Below are positions 36,495 through 46,638 of a stretch of DNA of 64,000 nucleotides, piece after piece. Positions within the stretch are counted from its first letter, which is position 1, and each line of letters opens with the position of its first letter. Both the position numbers and the translations under genes were made by a program. Under the pieces are notes generated by a model. The model did not search any database. It was not told the origin of the DNA and saw nothing but the letters and a program-made list of their open reading frames with translations. The stretch comes from Salvator merianae (lineage: Eukaryota; Chordata; Lepidosauria; Squamata; Teiidae), in contig QVOM02000001.1 of NCBI GenBank assembly GCA_003586115.2, positions 15,079,291 to 15,143,290 on the forward strand, in the 5' to 3' direction.

Positions 36495-37770
36495 TAAATG
36501 AAAGTAAGAACATATGAACCTAAGAAGTGTCCCATTGTATCGGACCCATGGCTGATCTAGTTTGGTATTATAATATTAGCATCTCAATTTTCAATACCAT
36601 TTTTCCTAATATGCTGTAGGCAGATGGATATTGTGTCTACACTTTCATTGAACTGTCTACCATTACTCCAAGATCTCTTTCATGATCAGTCCACTTATGT
36701 TAATGTATATGAGTATTTAGGGTTTTTAGCTCCATTGTGCATCATTTTATATTTAATCACATTAAATGGCATCTGTCATTCTGATGCCTTGTCCCTCAAT
36801 ATGCAGAGAGCTCTTTAGAACTCTTCACAGTCTCCATTTGTTTTTCCTGGTCTGAACAATTTGGTGTTATCAGCAAGCAATTCTATTGGCGTTGCCTGAA
36901 TCTAGATCATTTGTAAATAAGTTTAAAAGGACCAGTCCCAGGACTGAACCTTGAGGGACCATACTTGTTGTAAGAAATGTTCATTTACTCCTACTCTCTG
37001 TTTTCTATTCCTTGGTCTATTCCATAATAGGACCTGTTATTTTATTCCATTACTGTTAAGCTTGTGGAAAAGTCTTTGGGCCTTTCCACACAGGACAATG
37101 TCCTGTGATAAGAAGGGCTCTAGAAGGCCTCTCTTCCACATGCTCGTGTGGATTATGGAAGGCCTCGCCCCCTTAGCATGTTCTGGTCACACAGTACAGA
37201 CTGTAGCCCAGGCTAGGGTGCCCAGGTAGACCTTGACATCAGGGCCTACTAATATTCTAAGTGTAGTGTGGTGGACCACAGAGGCATGTGGACATTAAAT
37301 TCTGGGTTCATCCACCCAAGCCTCTTTAGATGCTTCCCATTCTTTCTTTTTTAGGGATTGACAAAGATTGTGTCTCCAGAGTCTTCTTTTGCAGAATTTC
37401 CCACCTCTGTCATACAGGATACTACAGGGAATTCTTTTCAGTCATGCAACAATGTGTGGCACCAAAATGGGCCTCCTAGGAGCTCTGAGGGCCAGGAACT
37501 TTCATTCCTGGCCTTTGGAGCATTTGGAGGTCCTAGCACCATCTTTGAAGCTACCACAGGCTTCAGAGCCGGCACAGGGGCTGGCACAAGACAGGTCTTC
37601 CCAATGCAGATGAGCTTGTCCTGCAGCAGAAGAAACTGTCCTAGCTTAAGATGAGGTGTGCATCCCAGGACGGGGCAGCCTGCCCTGTCCTGGAACTGAA
37701 GAGGTAAGTGCAAATCCACTCTTTGAGGGATGCTGTCAAAAGCATTTTGAAAATCTAAGTAGATGGTGTC
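36495..37770 (-). mobile_element. CR1-clade LINE, antisense, split by a MITE
   Basis: Antisense 3' end at the left (AAGTAAGAACATATGAACC followed by CATGGCTGATCTAG), then blocks familiar from CR1 copies: CCAAGATCTCTTTCATGATC, CATTTTATATTTAATCACAT, CAAGCAATTCTATTGGC and ATAAGTTTAAAAGGACCAG. Across the MITE it resumes with TTTGAGGGATGCTGTCAAAA then GCATTTTGAAAATCTAAGTA, the antisense of the reverse-transcriptase FQKAFDK region. Degenerate and inactive. It stops before a BovB/SINE-like AAATAAATAAATAATAAAAG tail at 37805-37845. Confidence 0.82.
37078..37721 (+). mobile_element. Family-A MITE, 644 bp, inserted in CR1 with TTT target duplication
   Basis: The left end is GGGCCTTTCCACAC and the right end GTAAGTGCAAATCCACTC. 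TTT flanks both sides (37075-37077 and 37722-37724). Removing the element rejoins the CR1 antisense reading as AAGTCTTTGAGGGATGC, which supports both boundaries. Family blocks: CACCAAAATGGGCCTCC, GGCCAGGAACTTTCATTCC and GGCTTCAGAGCCGGCACAGG. The segment 37260-37450 is unlike other copies and may be nested. The right end carries GAG|GTAAGT. Confidence 0.8.
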
Positions 37771-38299
37771 TACTGGATCATCCTTATCTGCATGCTTGTT
37801 AACATGTGGGATAAAAATGCAAATAAATAAATAATAAAAGATTAGTTAGACAGAACTTTCCCTTGCAGAATTATAGTTAAGGATGCCGTTGTGTTCATCT
37901 TAACTCTTGGTCACTATATGGACACAACTACGGAGTGATCTCGGCTGCAACATGCAAATGGTTTGTCTTTTACGTCTTCCATGGAGTTGCTAGCAACTGA
38001 ACTGTATTCACAGCAAATGCTATGCCATGTATCCTATCTTGCTTTTGTTTGCTGAATAAATCTCTCCAGTGTGTCTCCCAACAGCAAACAGTATTTGAAC
38101 TGAAAATATCTGGTTAGGGGAAAAACAAATTAAATGATTTGGAAATATTATTTTCAAACAACTAAATTCATGATATGGCTATTTTTAGTGGAATAGTTGT
38201 AATTATTTTAATTTATGACAACTCAGAAGCATTTAGCTGCCTTAGACTGTTGAGCAGAGCAATCTGATTGGACTGATTGGGAAAAGTTGAATTAATCCC

Positions 38300-38752
38300 A
38301 GCTGGATGGACTTACCTTTTGCAGATCTTGATCTGGTGATCTGGAACACACAATTCATCCCTCTTCTGGGGTGAACTGTCTTAGGGCAAAACAATGCTAT
38401 CGGCACAGGGACGGTGGGTTCCAGCCCAGTCTCCACAGCAGCCCTGAAGTTCTCACAAGTTTGGAGCCGGTCTCTGTAAAACTTCCTGGCCCTGAAGCCC
38501 CCCAGAGTCCGATTTCAGTGGCACACTTTGGTGCACCGCCAAAATGGCTTCCCCAGTAAATCAAAATATGGAGGCATGTGCCTTCTGCATACCTTTGTGA
38601 TCTGGATGCCTCCCTGCCTAATATGCCAGTAGACCTCAATGTCTAGCTGGGGGTGGGGCCTCTGTAGTCCACACCAGCATGTGGACAAAGTAGGTCCAGA
38701 AGAAGCCTATGGTGATGATAGTTCCAAACTACAGGTAAATGCAGAAAGGCCC
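38300..38752 (+). mobile_element. Family-A MITE, left end decayed
   Basis: The right end AGGTAAATGCAGAAAGGCCC is clear. Interior blocks: TTCTGGGGTGAACTG, GGTTCCAGCCCAGTC, CCTGGCCCTGAAGCCCC and CACCGCCAAAATGGC. GTAAAT replaces GTAAGT in the donor-like end. Confidence 0.65.
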
Positions 38753-39020
38753 AAAGTATCTCAGCAAGTTTTCTCTTGTCTGGAGAGCTTCTCAGGGAAA
38801 TGTGTGGGCTTTGCATCCACCTGGCAAAGGATTAGTAAAGGTCATCATTTCTGCACAGCCTGAACTGGGCACTCTGAAGATGGACCATTCTATCAAACAA
38901 TGATAGTTCTAGAGCTAGTGAGGACCTAGGCAGAAGTCAAACTCGGGGCCCTTAACCCTGACTGGGACAAAATCATGTGGAATCTGAATAACTCTAGGCA
39001 AATGGGCAGAGTGATTTATT

Positions 39021-39023
<3 letters not shown>

Positions 39024-39049
<26 letters not shown>
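39024..39049 (+). repeat. (AT)n microsatellite
   Basis: About 12 AT dinucleotides. Confidence 0.9.
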
Positions 39050-39051
<2 letters not shown>

Positions 39052-39103
39052 TAACCTTGACATGCTGACTGGGCCCTTGCACATGAAATGACCTGGTATG
39101 CAC

Positions 39104-39292
39104 CTAGGGTGGATCTACACACAGTAAAAAAATAAAAAGTGGCTGAAAAGCAGTTTAGAGGAATCCACATTAAAGGCCACTTCCAAAATGCATTGTCTTG
39201 TCTAACGTGAGTTAGAGGTAGAATGGGAACACTAGTGTCCACATGCTGCCATCTCTAAGCCGCTTTTTAACAATGTGTGTGGTTGATCCTTA
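39104..39292. mobile_element. Short inverted-repeat element (GGGTGGATCTACACAC type)
   Basis: The left GGGTGGATCTACACACAG with AAAAAGTGGC is mirrored by right GCCGCTTTTTAAC and GTGTGTGGTTGATCC. The flanks CTA/TTA agree at 2 of 3 positions. It resembles a widespread squamate MITE type that opens with a GGATCTACAC motif. No coding capacity. Confidence 0.6.
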
Positions 39293-39613
39293 GTTCACCT
39301 AACCATAGAGCTGCTTTTGGTTTCACACTGACAGGCTCTTAAAACTGTGGGACATCCTCCAAAGACCATGGAATTATGACCTACATTTTAAGAAACACGA
39401 GAAGGTAACAGTGAGAATACCAGATTTGGTGTGGCCAAAAATGGGTATATTCATAGGTATAGTTGTATCTTCTTGAGCAAAAAAAAGTTACCTGCTACCT
39501 TGAAATGGCCCAGTTAGGTATAGTTACCATTATTATGCTATTAATGAACTTTACAAAAGAATGGCATTTTGTTATATGGACATAATAGAACTTACTGTGG
39601 AGATTTTGCACCC

Positions 39614-39672
39614 ACAGTGGGTGGGTATAAGAGAAGGTATGCTACAGTGGGTGGGTATAAGAGAAGGGGAGA
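39614..39672 (+). repeat. 30-bp direct tandem duplication
   Basis: ACAGTGGGTGGGTATAAGAG followed by AAGG occurs at 39614 and again at 39644. This is a recent local duplication. Confidence 0.9.
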
Positions 39673-39831
39673 TGTATATTTTGTAGCTAATTCCAGCTGT
39701 GGGTTCTCCTGAATGTACTTTCTAATTTCAGAAATAGACGCCTCTGAAACTACCGAGAAATATATATATTTCATTTTGGGTGCTTGGTCATCACTAGTAC
39801 TAGGGTCGAATGCTAGTGTATATTGCTCAGT

Positions 39832-40012
39832 AAAGGTAAAGGCAACTTCTAGTGGAACTTGACATCTGATTACTACATGGGGTTTACTGTATTCTTAGCA
39901 AGAACAGAGAAGGGATTTGCCACAGCTTTCTTCCAGGGAGTGGGTCAGGGTCAAACGTGAGAGCTCTTGTTTGCAAAACAGTTGCTATGTCACTGAGCTA
40001 CAGTGGCCAAAC
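39832..40012 (-). mobile_element. tRNA-derived SINE, antisense
   Basis: Antisense: GTAAAGGTAAAGGCAAC (tail side), a CTTGACATCTGATTACTAC block, GGGATTTGCCACAGCTTTC, then the head. On the minus strand the head gives GCCACTGTAGCTCAGTGAC (A box) and GCAAACAAGAGCTC. Degenerate. Confidence 0.65.
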
Positions 40013-40231
40013 CAATTAACTTAGACATAGAAAAAGCTGGAAAAAGACCCAGGTGTATCTGATGTTTGGCAGATTTTCTACAGCTTTTGGCAACCCTGGT
40101 TACAACCACCTCCATGTCCAACTAACAAAGCTACAGATAACAAAGCCAGAAGTAACATAAATACGAGACGATCTTTGGAGTGTCTACTGGAAGAAGTCAA
40201 TCTGTTTACTGATTTGCTCTGAATAGTTTTA

Positions 40232-40363
40232 GGGAGATTCTGCACTGGCCGGTATAGGACCAACAAGGATAATAGGAGCCTCCCTTCTATATGCTACTGT
40301 GGTTCTAAGGAAGGCTCCTCGTATGCTTGCGGGTCCGGTATACTGGTGAGTGCAGAATCAACC
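40232..40363. mobile_element. 132-bp MITE with TTA target duplication
   Basis: The left end GGGAGATTCTGCACTGGCC with GGTATAGGACC is mirrored by right GGTCCGGTATACTGG and GAGTGCAGAATCAACC. TTA flanks both sides (40229-40231 and 40364-40366). Its TTCTGCACT core links it to family A. It is the smallest and cleanest member here, and TTA is the canonical PIF/Harbinger target. Confidence 0.78.
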
Positions 40364-41279
40364 TTAGGTCCCGTGAAAGATGGAAGAGCAGAAGACAGAG
40401 CAGTTTCTCCTGTGCAAAGGCTTGTTGTGGTGACCTTCATTTTCAGCAGCCACCTTTTTAAAAGCAACATGCTAAGTCTGTTTGTGAGACCAGGCCCTAA
40501 CACACTTCTTTTGTGTTTTTCTCTCCTCTTCCCCAAGTCCCACCACTTCCAGTTTTCCTTGTGTGTTCCTTCTCTCCCCAAACCCTGCAATTTTCAAAAT
40601 ACTGTGCATCCCCTCCCCAAACCCCCACACCAAGAAAACCTCCATTTTGTACTTCTCTTTATCTAGAACCTATTGATATACCTAACAGGGAGCGCAGGTC
40701 GCACAGACAGTCACATGAAGTCCAGAAAGTTAGAATTATGTGCAAATGTATACAGATAGGTATGTATAAGCTAATACCTCTGCCCACCTCTTTGTAGTTT
40801 TCATTGCAAGCACAATGTGTCAGGCTAGGAGGTTTAAGAAAATGTTACCGCAAGGCCAATAATAATGCAGAAAGTGATAATTTTCAGCACAACTGTGGTT
40901 ATAAAGAAATCTCTGTTCACACCTTGGTCCCAATAAAAACAGCGGAGTTGAAGAGCCTTTATGTACTTATTTATTTTGAACCAGACGTGGTCGCTAACGT
41001 CACATTTACATCAAGATGTCTGGTTTGGCCCTCTGGTTTTTCTGTGTGCCTGTGCACAGATAACTGCCATTTAGCTTCCTTCCGCCCGCCAGGTAAACAA
41101 GAATAGGAAACAAGTCACCAATGCAAAGGTAAAAAGGGATAAAATTGTAGTGGAGAAAGGAATTACGTTGGGCTTCAAAACACTTATCCATAATAATGTG
41201 TGTGGCAGCCCCTGCTGAAGGCTGTATTATTTTCTGAAATATGTTAGGCAACCAGTAAGTAAAAAATAGAAGACATCTT

Positions 41280-41645
41280 GGGCCTTTCTGTACAGACACT
41301 TAATCCATATTAAGGGTCCATGTAGTTCACTTCTGCTGCAGATCTATGAGGCCATGCCCCTCTGCTGATCCGCTTTATCTGCATGAGACAGAGCAAGATC
41401 TGGATTAAGGGAGGCCTTAATCTGGATCTCTGGTAGAACCAATTCATTGGGTCTACGAGAGGGACGAGCAGCTCTGAACACAGAGCTTCTGTGTTTGGGA
41501 GTACTGGGGAGTGCCTTTCCACGGCACACCATAGCACGCCTCTGAAAAGCACCCCCAGAGGCCCCAAGGCTAGGAACATTTGTGGCTAGGCTAATCCAGA
41601 GCCACTGATCCAGATTAATAACAGCAGGTAATTTCAGAAAGGGCT
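41280..41645. mobile_element. Family-A MITE with possible CTT target duplication
   Basis: The left end GGGCCTTTCTGTACAGACAC then TTAATCCATATTAAGG is mirrored by the right end CCAGATTAATAACAGCAGG then TAATTTCAGAAAGGGCT. CTT flanks both ends if the right terminus is placed at 41645. Inner arms (GATCTGGATTAAGG / CCTTAATCTGGATC) form a further hairpin. Confidence 0.65.
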
Positions 41646-42344
41646 CTTGTCAGCTTATGTTTCTGCTTTTGTTTTCCTTTTCCAAGTAGTCAAAAGCAAT
41701 GGGCTAGTACTGGTCCTCTCAGAATGCAGTGAAATATTATATAAATTTCTTAGCTTCTTCTCTGTCTCATGCAGACAAGCCTGCTATACAGGCTTGTGAC
41801 AGGAAGGGAGGAATGGGGAATCCAATTTCTATTGTCATATTACTTAAAATGCACATACATGTCTGAAATTTTTCGGTTTCCAGATCATTGTTGCAAAGCA
41901 TCATGCTTTCTCTCTTTTCTTGTACACAAACCCAAACACAACACACCCTGCTATCAACACCCACACAAATTGCAGTGCCATCTTTTATTTATGTTCTTTG
42001 TGGCCTCGTTAGGAGACAAAAAAATGCTTGCATTAATACAGGCAGATGGTTGTCGATTTTTTTCTTCTTTTAAAGCTGCTGCTAGCATGCTTGCTGGATA
42101 GAGTCACAAACTGCTCCAGCCTTAATTTCAGGGTGATTCTCCTTTTGTGCATTCAGTTCCTTGCAAACGTTTTGGACAAGCTGCACATATTGTTTTTGGG
42201 CTGTTGAGTTTTTTCATGTATCTTGTTTGCTGGCCTTGATGGAAGTGATTGCTGTCACATAGCTTTAGAGAACTGTAATTGATCTCAAAGCATTTAAGAC
42301 CTCCCCAAATGACTGGTGCATAGTTTTGCTATACAATGTTTCAT

Positions 42345-42495
42345 CCCAGGGATGCTGAAACTGTAGCCCTCCAAGTTCTTCTTAAGGCACAGCTTTCTGT
42401 CATTCCTTGCCATTGGCCAAACTGGGTGGGGTAGATGGGAGTTGTTTTAGCTCAGGAACACGTGGAAGTTCAAAGCTTGTGCTCCCCTGTTTTAG
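42345..42495. mobile_element. Degenerate foldback element
   Basis: GGGATGCTGAAACTGTAGCC, ATTCCTTGCCATTGGCC and GATGGGAGTTGTTTTAGCTC follow the order of the squamate hairpin repeat seen at 62055, heavily diverged. Confidence 0.35.
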
Positions 42496-42685
42496 CCATT
42501 ATAGAACTGAAAGTACTGAACATGAGATTTCAATTTCCAGACCCCAAGGATGATGGGTGAAAAAGAGGGTAGGGAAGTTGTAACTTTATTGTGGGAAAGC
42601 ATTTTCCTGAAATGCGCAGTTCCTCCTTCTCCTAAATGGACTTAGGATTCCACCCTAAATACCCTTACAAAAGTTTTCAAACAAA

Positions 42686-43141
42686 GGGTCTGTTTGCACT
42701 TTTCACTAGTGAGTGTGCAGGTGCTCTCTAGTGAAGTACATCCACTCTTTGCAGAGGTCCTCGTGATCAGGAGCAAGCTACAGCTACTCCAGGTTGCTGC
42801 CTGCTGTGGAGCACAAAATCGTGCTTCACAGCTGTACTGGGAGAAGTTGGACTGCTCCTGGTATGCAGTATTCTCACCTTCTTCCTGGTGCAAATGCTGT
42901 GCAGCGTGGCTGCAGATGTGGCTGCACAGTTGCACCACATTCCCCATTGCCATGGCAGCGGCTGGAAGTTTCCCTGACTGCTGTCATGACACAGGCCATC
43001 AGCATTCGCACTGTGAGTGCTGGAAACCCGTTGCTGAGGTGTTCTGGCCCTCGCTGTGCAAATGCTGCTGCACTACGAGGTCTGTTCCACCATGGCATGT
43101 TTGCTTGAGAACATTCCACGATGGAAAGTGTGGAAAGGCCC
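42686..43141 (+). mobile_element. Family-B MITE, 456 bp
   Basis: Left end GGGTCTGTTTGCACTTTT, right end GATGGAAAGTGTGGAAAGGCCC. Internal blocks shared with the 26508 copy: TTTGCAGAGGTCC, ACAGCTGTACTGGGAG, CTCCTGGTATGCAG, GCATTCGCACTGTGAGTGC and GAGGTCTGTTCCACC. Flanking trinucleotides AAA/ATA do not match. The 194-codon plus-strand open frame across it has no recognisable domain. Confidence 0.7.
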
Positions 43142-43319
43142 ATAGTGAACTTGCCAGAAAAAAAACAAAAGCTATTCCTAAACAGGCAGGCAGAGGACTA
43201 GACTACAATTTTCTCAATATGAGAAGGACTGGAGTTCATTTATTCATTTCATTTATATCCTTTCTGACCCTTCATTAACAAATATTCTTGCAAATCACAT
43301 TGATCTGACACTGGGGATC

Positions 43320-44278
43320 CTTTGGCTGTGTTGGCAATGGGCTGGTAGACTGGACCAGCAGATTCCTGGAGCACCTCATCTGCACTGGATGAGGTACTGG
43401 AGTGAGCTAAGGTACAGAAATGTTGCAATTGTCCACTGCAGCCATGGGCTGTTTAAAGGCTTGCAGGCGGATACACCAGCAGCTCCTGTGCAGAAAGCAC
43501 ACAAGCTACTGGTCTGGTATACCAGCCTGAGATGCCCAGTTCCATTTTGCCGGGTACTAAGAAAAGGTGCCAAAAGTGTGCTGCATTTGGACTTTCAGCC
43601 AAAACAGCCTTGGGTGGCAACTACAGAGGTTGGGAACTTTCATTCCTGGCCTCTGTAGTTGAGCCAGGATGAGCGGTCCTCATTGTCCATTGTGGGCTGG
43701 GTGGCTTGATCTGGGCCAGTATGGCGTGGGATACCTAGTGCGATGTAGAAAGGCCCTTTTCTTATAACACAAAAGGAGTCCACAATAGTAGGGCAGGAAC
43801 AGAGTGATCTGTCCTGAGGTTGGGATGGATCACTTTGTGCTGGAACAATACCATCTGCACAGTGACAGCAAGTTCCAGCCCAGCTCCTGTGCCAACCCCA
43901 AAGCTCATGTGAGCCTGCATGAGCCCTGACAGTCAGGAATGAAAGTTCCTGGCCTTGCAACCCCTGGGAGATCCCTTTCAGTGGCACAATAAGTCACATT
44001 GTCAAAATGGATCCCCCTGTAAACCAGAACATGAAGGCGTGCACCTTCTTCATGCTTCCATGTTCCAGATTAGATCCTGTTGGTAAGCTGGTAGACTTTG
44101 ATATCAAAGTCCACTGGTGATCCAGATCAGGGACCTTCTGATCTGGATCATGCTGTGTCCTGTGCAGACAGACTGTACTAGTAGTGGGAGAGGTTTCCCG
44201 TACTCCACACTAATGTGCAGAAGGGGGGCCCTTAGTGCATTTACTGGTGTGGAACATCAGCAAGTGCAAAAAGACTCT
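43320..44278. mobile_element. Cluster of two adjacent family-A MITEs in opposite order
   Basis: The first part (to about 43757) has ACTGGTCTGGTATACCAGCC, GTTGGGAACTTTCATTCC and a right end TGCGATGTAGAAAGGCCC. The second part (from about 43750) runs ATGGATCACTTTGTGCTGG, TTCCAGCCCAGCTCC, GAATGAAAGTTCCTGGCC, ATTGTCAAAATGGATCCCCC and GATCCAGATCAGGG to an end near CAGCAAGTGCAAAAAGACTC. The shared GGCCC at the junction makes exact ends ambiguous. Confidence 0.55.
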
Positions 44279-44929
44279 ATGACTATATTCCATTATCAGA
44301 TCAGATACTTTTTTTTAAGAAAATGTGAACCGGCAATCCAGGCTTTGGAATGTTTGGCATTCTTCATCTAACAGAGAAAACAGAGCACAGCGTACTCCGC
44401 ATAGGCTGCCAAAGGAGTAGGTCCCTCTTAAGCCCCTCTTCCCCTTGTTCTTAAAAGGTAGATCTTGTAGTCAACAATTTGAGTTTCCATGTTTATGGGG
44501 AGACTAATAAACCAAATTGCAAAGCCAAGTGCAAAAGCCTATGTAGAAAGGGAGGAGCACTCTGCTGGTATGTCCTAAGGAGGGCTAGGTCCCACAGTGA
44601 TCAGAGCTTGGAGTGCAGCTGCTCCATTTTGAGCTCCACATCCCAATCCCAAGAAAGACAAAAATCTAGAAAGAACGGTTGAGGAATGGGTGCTAATTTG
44701 ACAGGAGGTGAGGCCCACCCTGTTAGAATGAACGTGAGATGGCAAGGGTCATGGGTCATTGGCAAGTTAAAGGATGGATGCAGCCCTCCCTTCTGCACTC
44801 CTGTATCTAGTTTTGCTGGAAGGATCTTTTTTAGAGGGAAGGTGGGCAGTGCCCTCCCTCCCAGGAGACATAGATACCATGCGGCTCGCAAACCACATCC
44901 CATGCCCAGTGCTCTTCATAGACACACAT

Positions 44930-44949
44930 GCACGCACGCACGCACGCAC
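44930..44949 (+). repeat. (GCAC)n microsatellite
   Basis: Five GCAC/CACG units read directly. Confidence 0.85.
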
Positions 44950-45116
44950 ATGAAAAAAAGATTTTGGCATGCCCCAACCCACACTCTTAATGGCACATAT
45001 TTTCCTGACTAAAATGTGGTAGAGATGTGATTTTTATGAGAGAACCTGTGGTCACCACTGTGAAAATTACTGTTTTGTGACAACATGTGGAAGTACACTT
45101 GAGTGTTTCTTTTGCA

Positions 45117-45166
<50 letters not shown>

Positions 45167-45175
45167 GAGAGAGAG
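45117..45175 (+). repeat. Compound (GT)n(GA)n microsatellite
   Basis: About nine GT units run straight into about twenty GA units with one GGGA interruption. Confidence 0.95.
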
Positions 45176-46216
45176 TGTTGGGGAGATTATTCCAGAATTG
45201 TGTCCTGCCTCTCTGAATACTAACCTCTGATAACAGTAGTAGCACTGGGAGTATTAGGTAAGGGTGTTTGTCCTTTTGCTAATGCCTGTGTGTGCGTGCA
45301 CATTCTGAAACCCAGAAGGGCCTTCTTATCTCTCTCTTCTTCTGGAGGGATTCTCTAGCTCCCGTTCTGGAATCTTGCCATGGCAGTCTGGGCAAAAGTG
45401 GATGTTAAGCTGCTTTAAGCTCTCACACCATCCTAGTCCTTCAAAGCAACTGTGCCAGGGACAGGACAGGAACAACAAGGACATGGAAGAACCTTTAGAG
45501 AGCAGGTTGATTTTGTGATGTTGTTGTTATGACTGGGCAAATTGTGTTAGGTGATGGCTGCAGCAAATTACCTTTTAAAGCAGTACAGGGCCTGTTTACC
45601 CTTGTATGTCGGTCATTATGAAGGTTGAACCATATCCCAGGAATTCAGGAGATCCGACAAAAGAGACAGCAAGGCTTCTGCAACCTTAGTGGTTGCGTAG
45701 AAGAGACACTTGCAGCAGGTGTAGTTCATCATGCTGACATCTTCCAGAGGAAGATGCTGGTCGACGGCTACTTCTCCCTTGTGGCCATAGCAGAAACTAG
45801 GAGGGAAAGTCTCTCTAATAACAGGCTGACCTTAAAAGCTTGCAGTTTATCCCTTGTTTCCTGTTTCTCTATTAACTTTCCTCTTCTGCAATGATGATTG
45901 CACATAGAGAAAAGATCTATGAGGCTGCAAACAGCCTTCACTCTGTGTCTATGAGGTGGATCTGGAGAGTGGTGTGTGCTCTCCTCATGGTATGAAAATG
46001 GTGCCCAAGGCGAAATGCCTCCCCTCCTCTCCCATTTGCCTCCTTTACTCATAATGTTGTGTTTTGTCTAGGACTTTTGATGATTTGGGAAGGAGGCACA
46101 CAAAGGTGGGTGGAGAGCATGCACGTAATAGCCCGTCTCCATCAAAGGTGCTGTTGGTTGGCTGATAGTTGCTGTATTGAAGGCAAAAAGCATTATTTGC
46201 ACACTAATGACATAAT

Positions 46217-46638
46217 GGGCCTGTTCACACTTTGGCTTAGCAAACATCAAGAATTCTTGCTAGCTGAGTGTGTCCACACTTTGTGGAGGCCTCAGTGGCC
46301 AGGAGCGGGCTACAGCTGCTCCCCATCATGGGTAGCTCTGGAGCACTAATTAGTCACCTCCTCGTAAGGTGTGTTTGCACCTACCTGGTGGTGCAGCGTC
46401 TAGGCTGGTGTGATATATGGATCGTGCATGCACAATTGAACAATCAGGCCCACTTGGGCTACGCGTTGCGCTGACCGGGCCACTCATTGCCCCGATCAGG
46501 CTTTGTGATACCCCAGCCCAGTCGCTGGCTTCAGATGAGGTTTCCGGCCACGCAGTGCAGACGGTGTCCATGCGTGGTCTATTCCACCTTAGAATGGGAT
46601 AGTTATCCCATGCTTAGGTGGAAAGTACTGAAAGTCCC
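46217..46638 (+). mobile_element. Family-B MITE, 422 bp
   Basis: Left end GGGCCTGTTCACACTTTGG, right end GTGGAAAGTACTGAAAGTCCC. Internal family-B blocks: CACTTTGTGGAGGCCTC, GGGCTACAGCTGCTCC, GTGTTTGCACCTACC and GTGGTCTATTCCACC. Flanking AAT/AAG agree at 2 of 3. Confidence 0.65.

Larger units (their letters stand above)
44279..46216. other. Unassigned non-coding DNA with microsatellites
   Basis: No gene recognised. It includes a GCAC tetranucleotide array at 44930-44949 and a compound (GT)n(GA)n array at 45117-45175. Confidence 0.5.

Noticed and set aside
42694..43278. 194-codon plus-strand open frame
   Set aside because: It runs through a family-B MITE into unrelated flank. The same element elsewhere is closed in that frame, so it is not a conserved gene.
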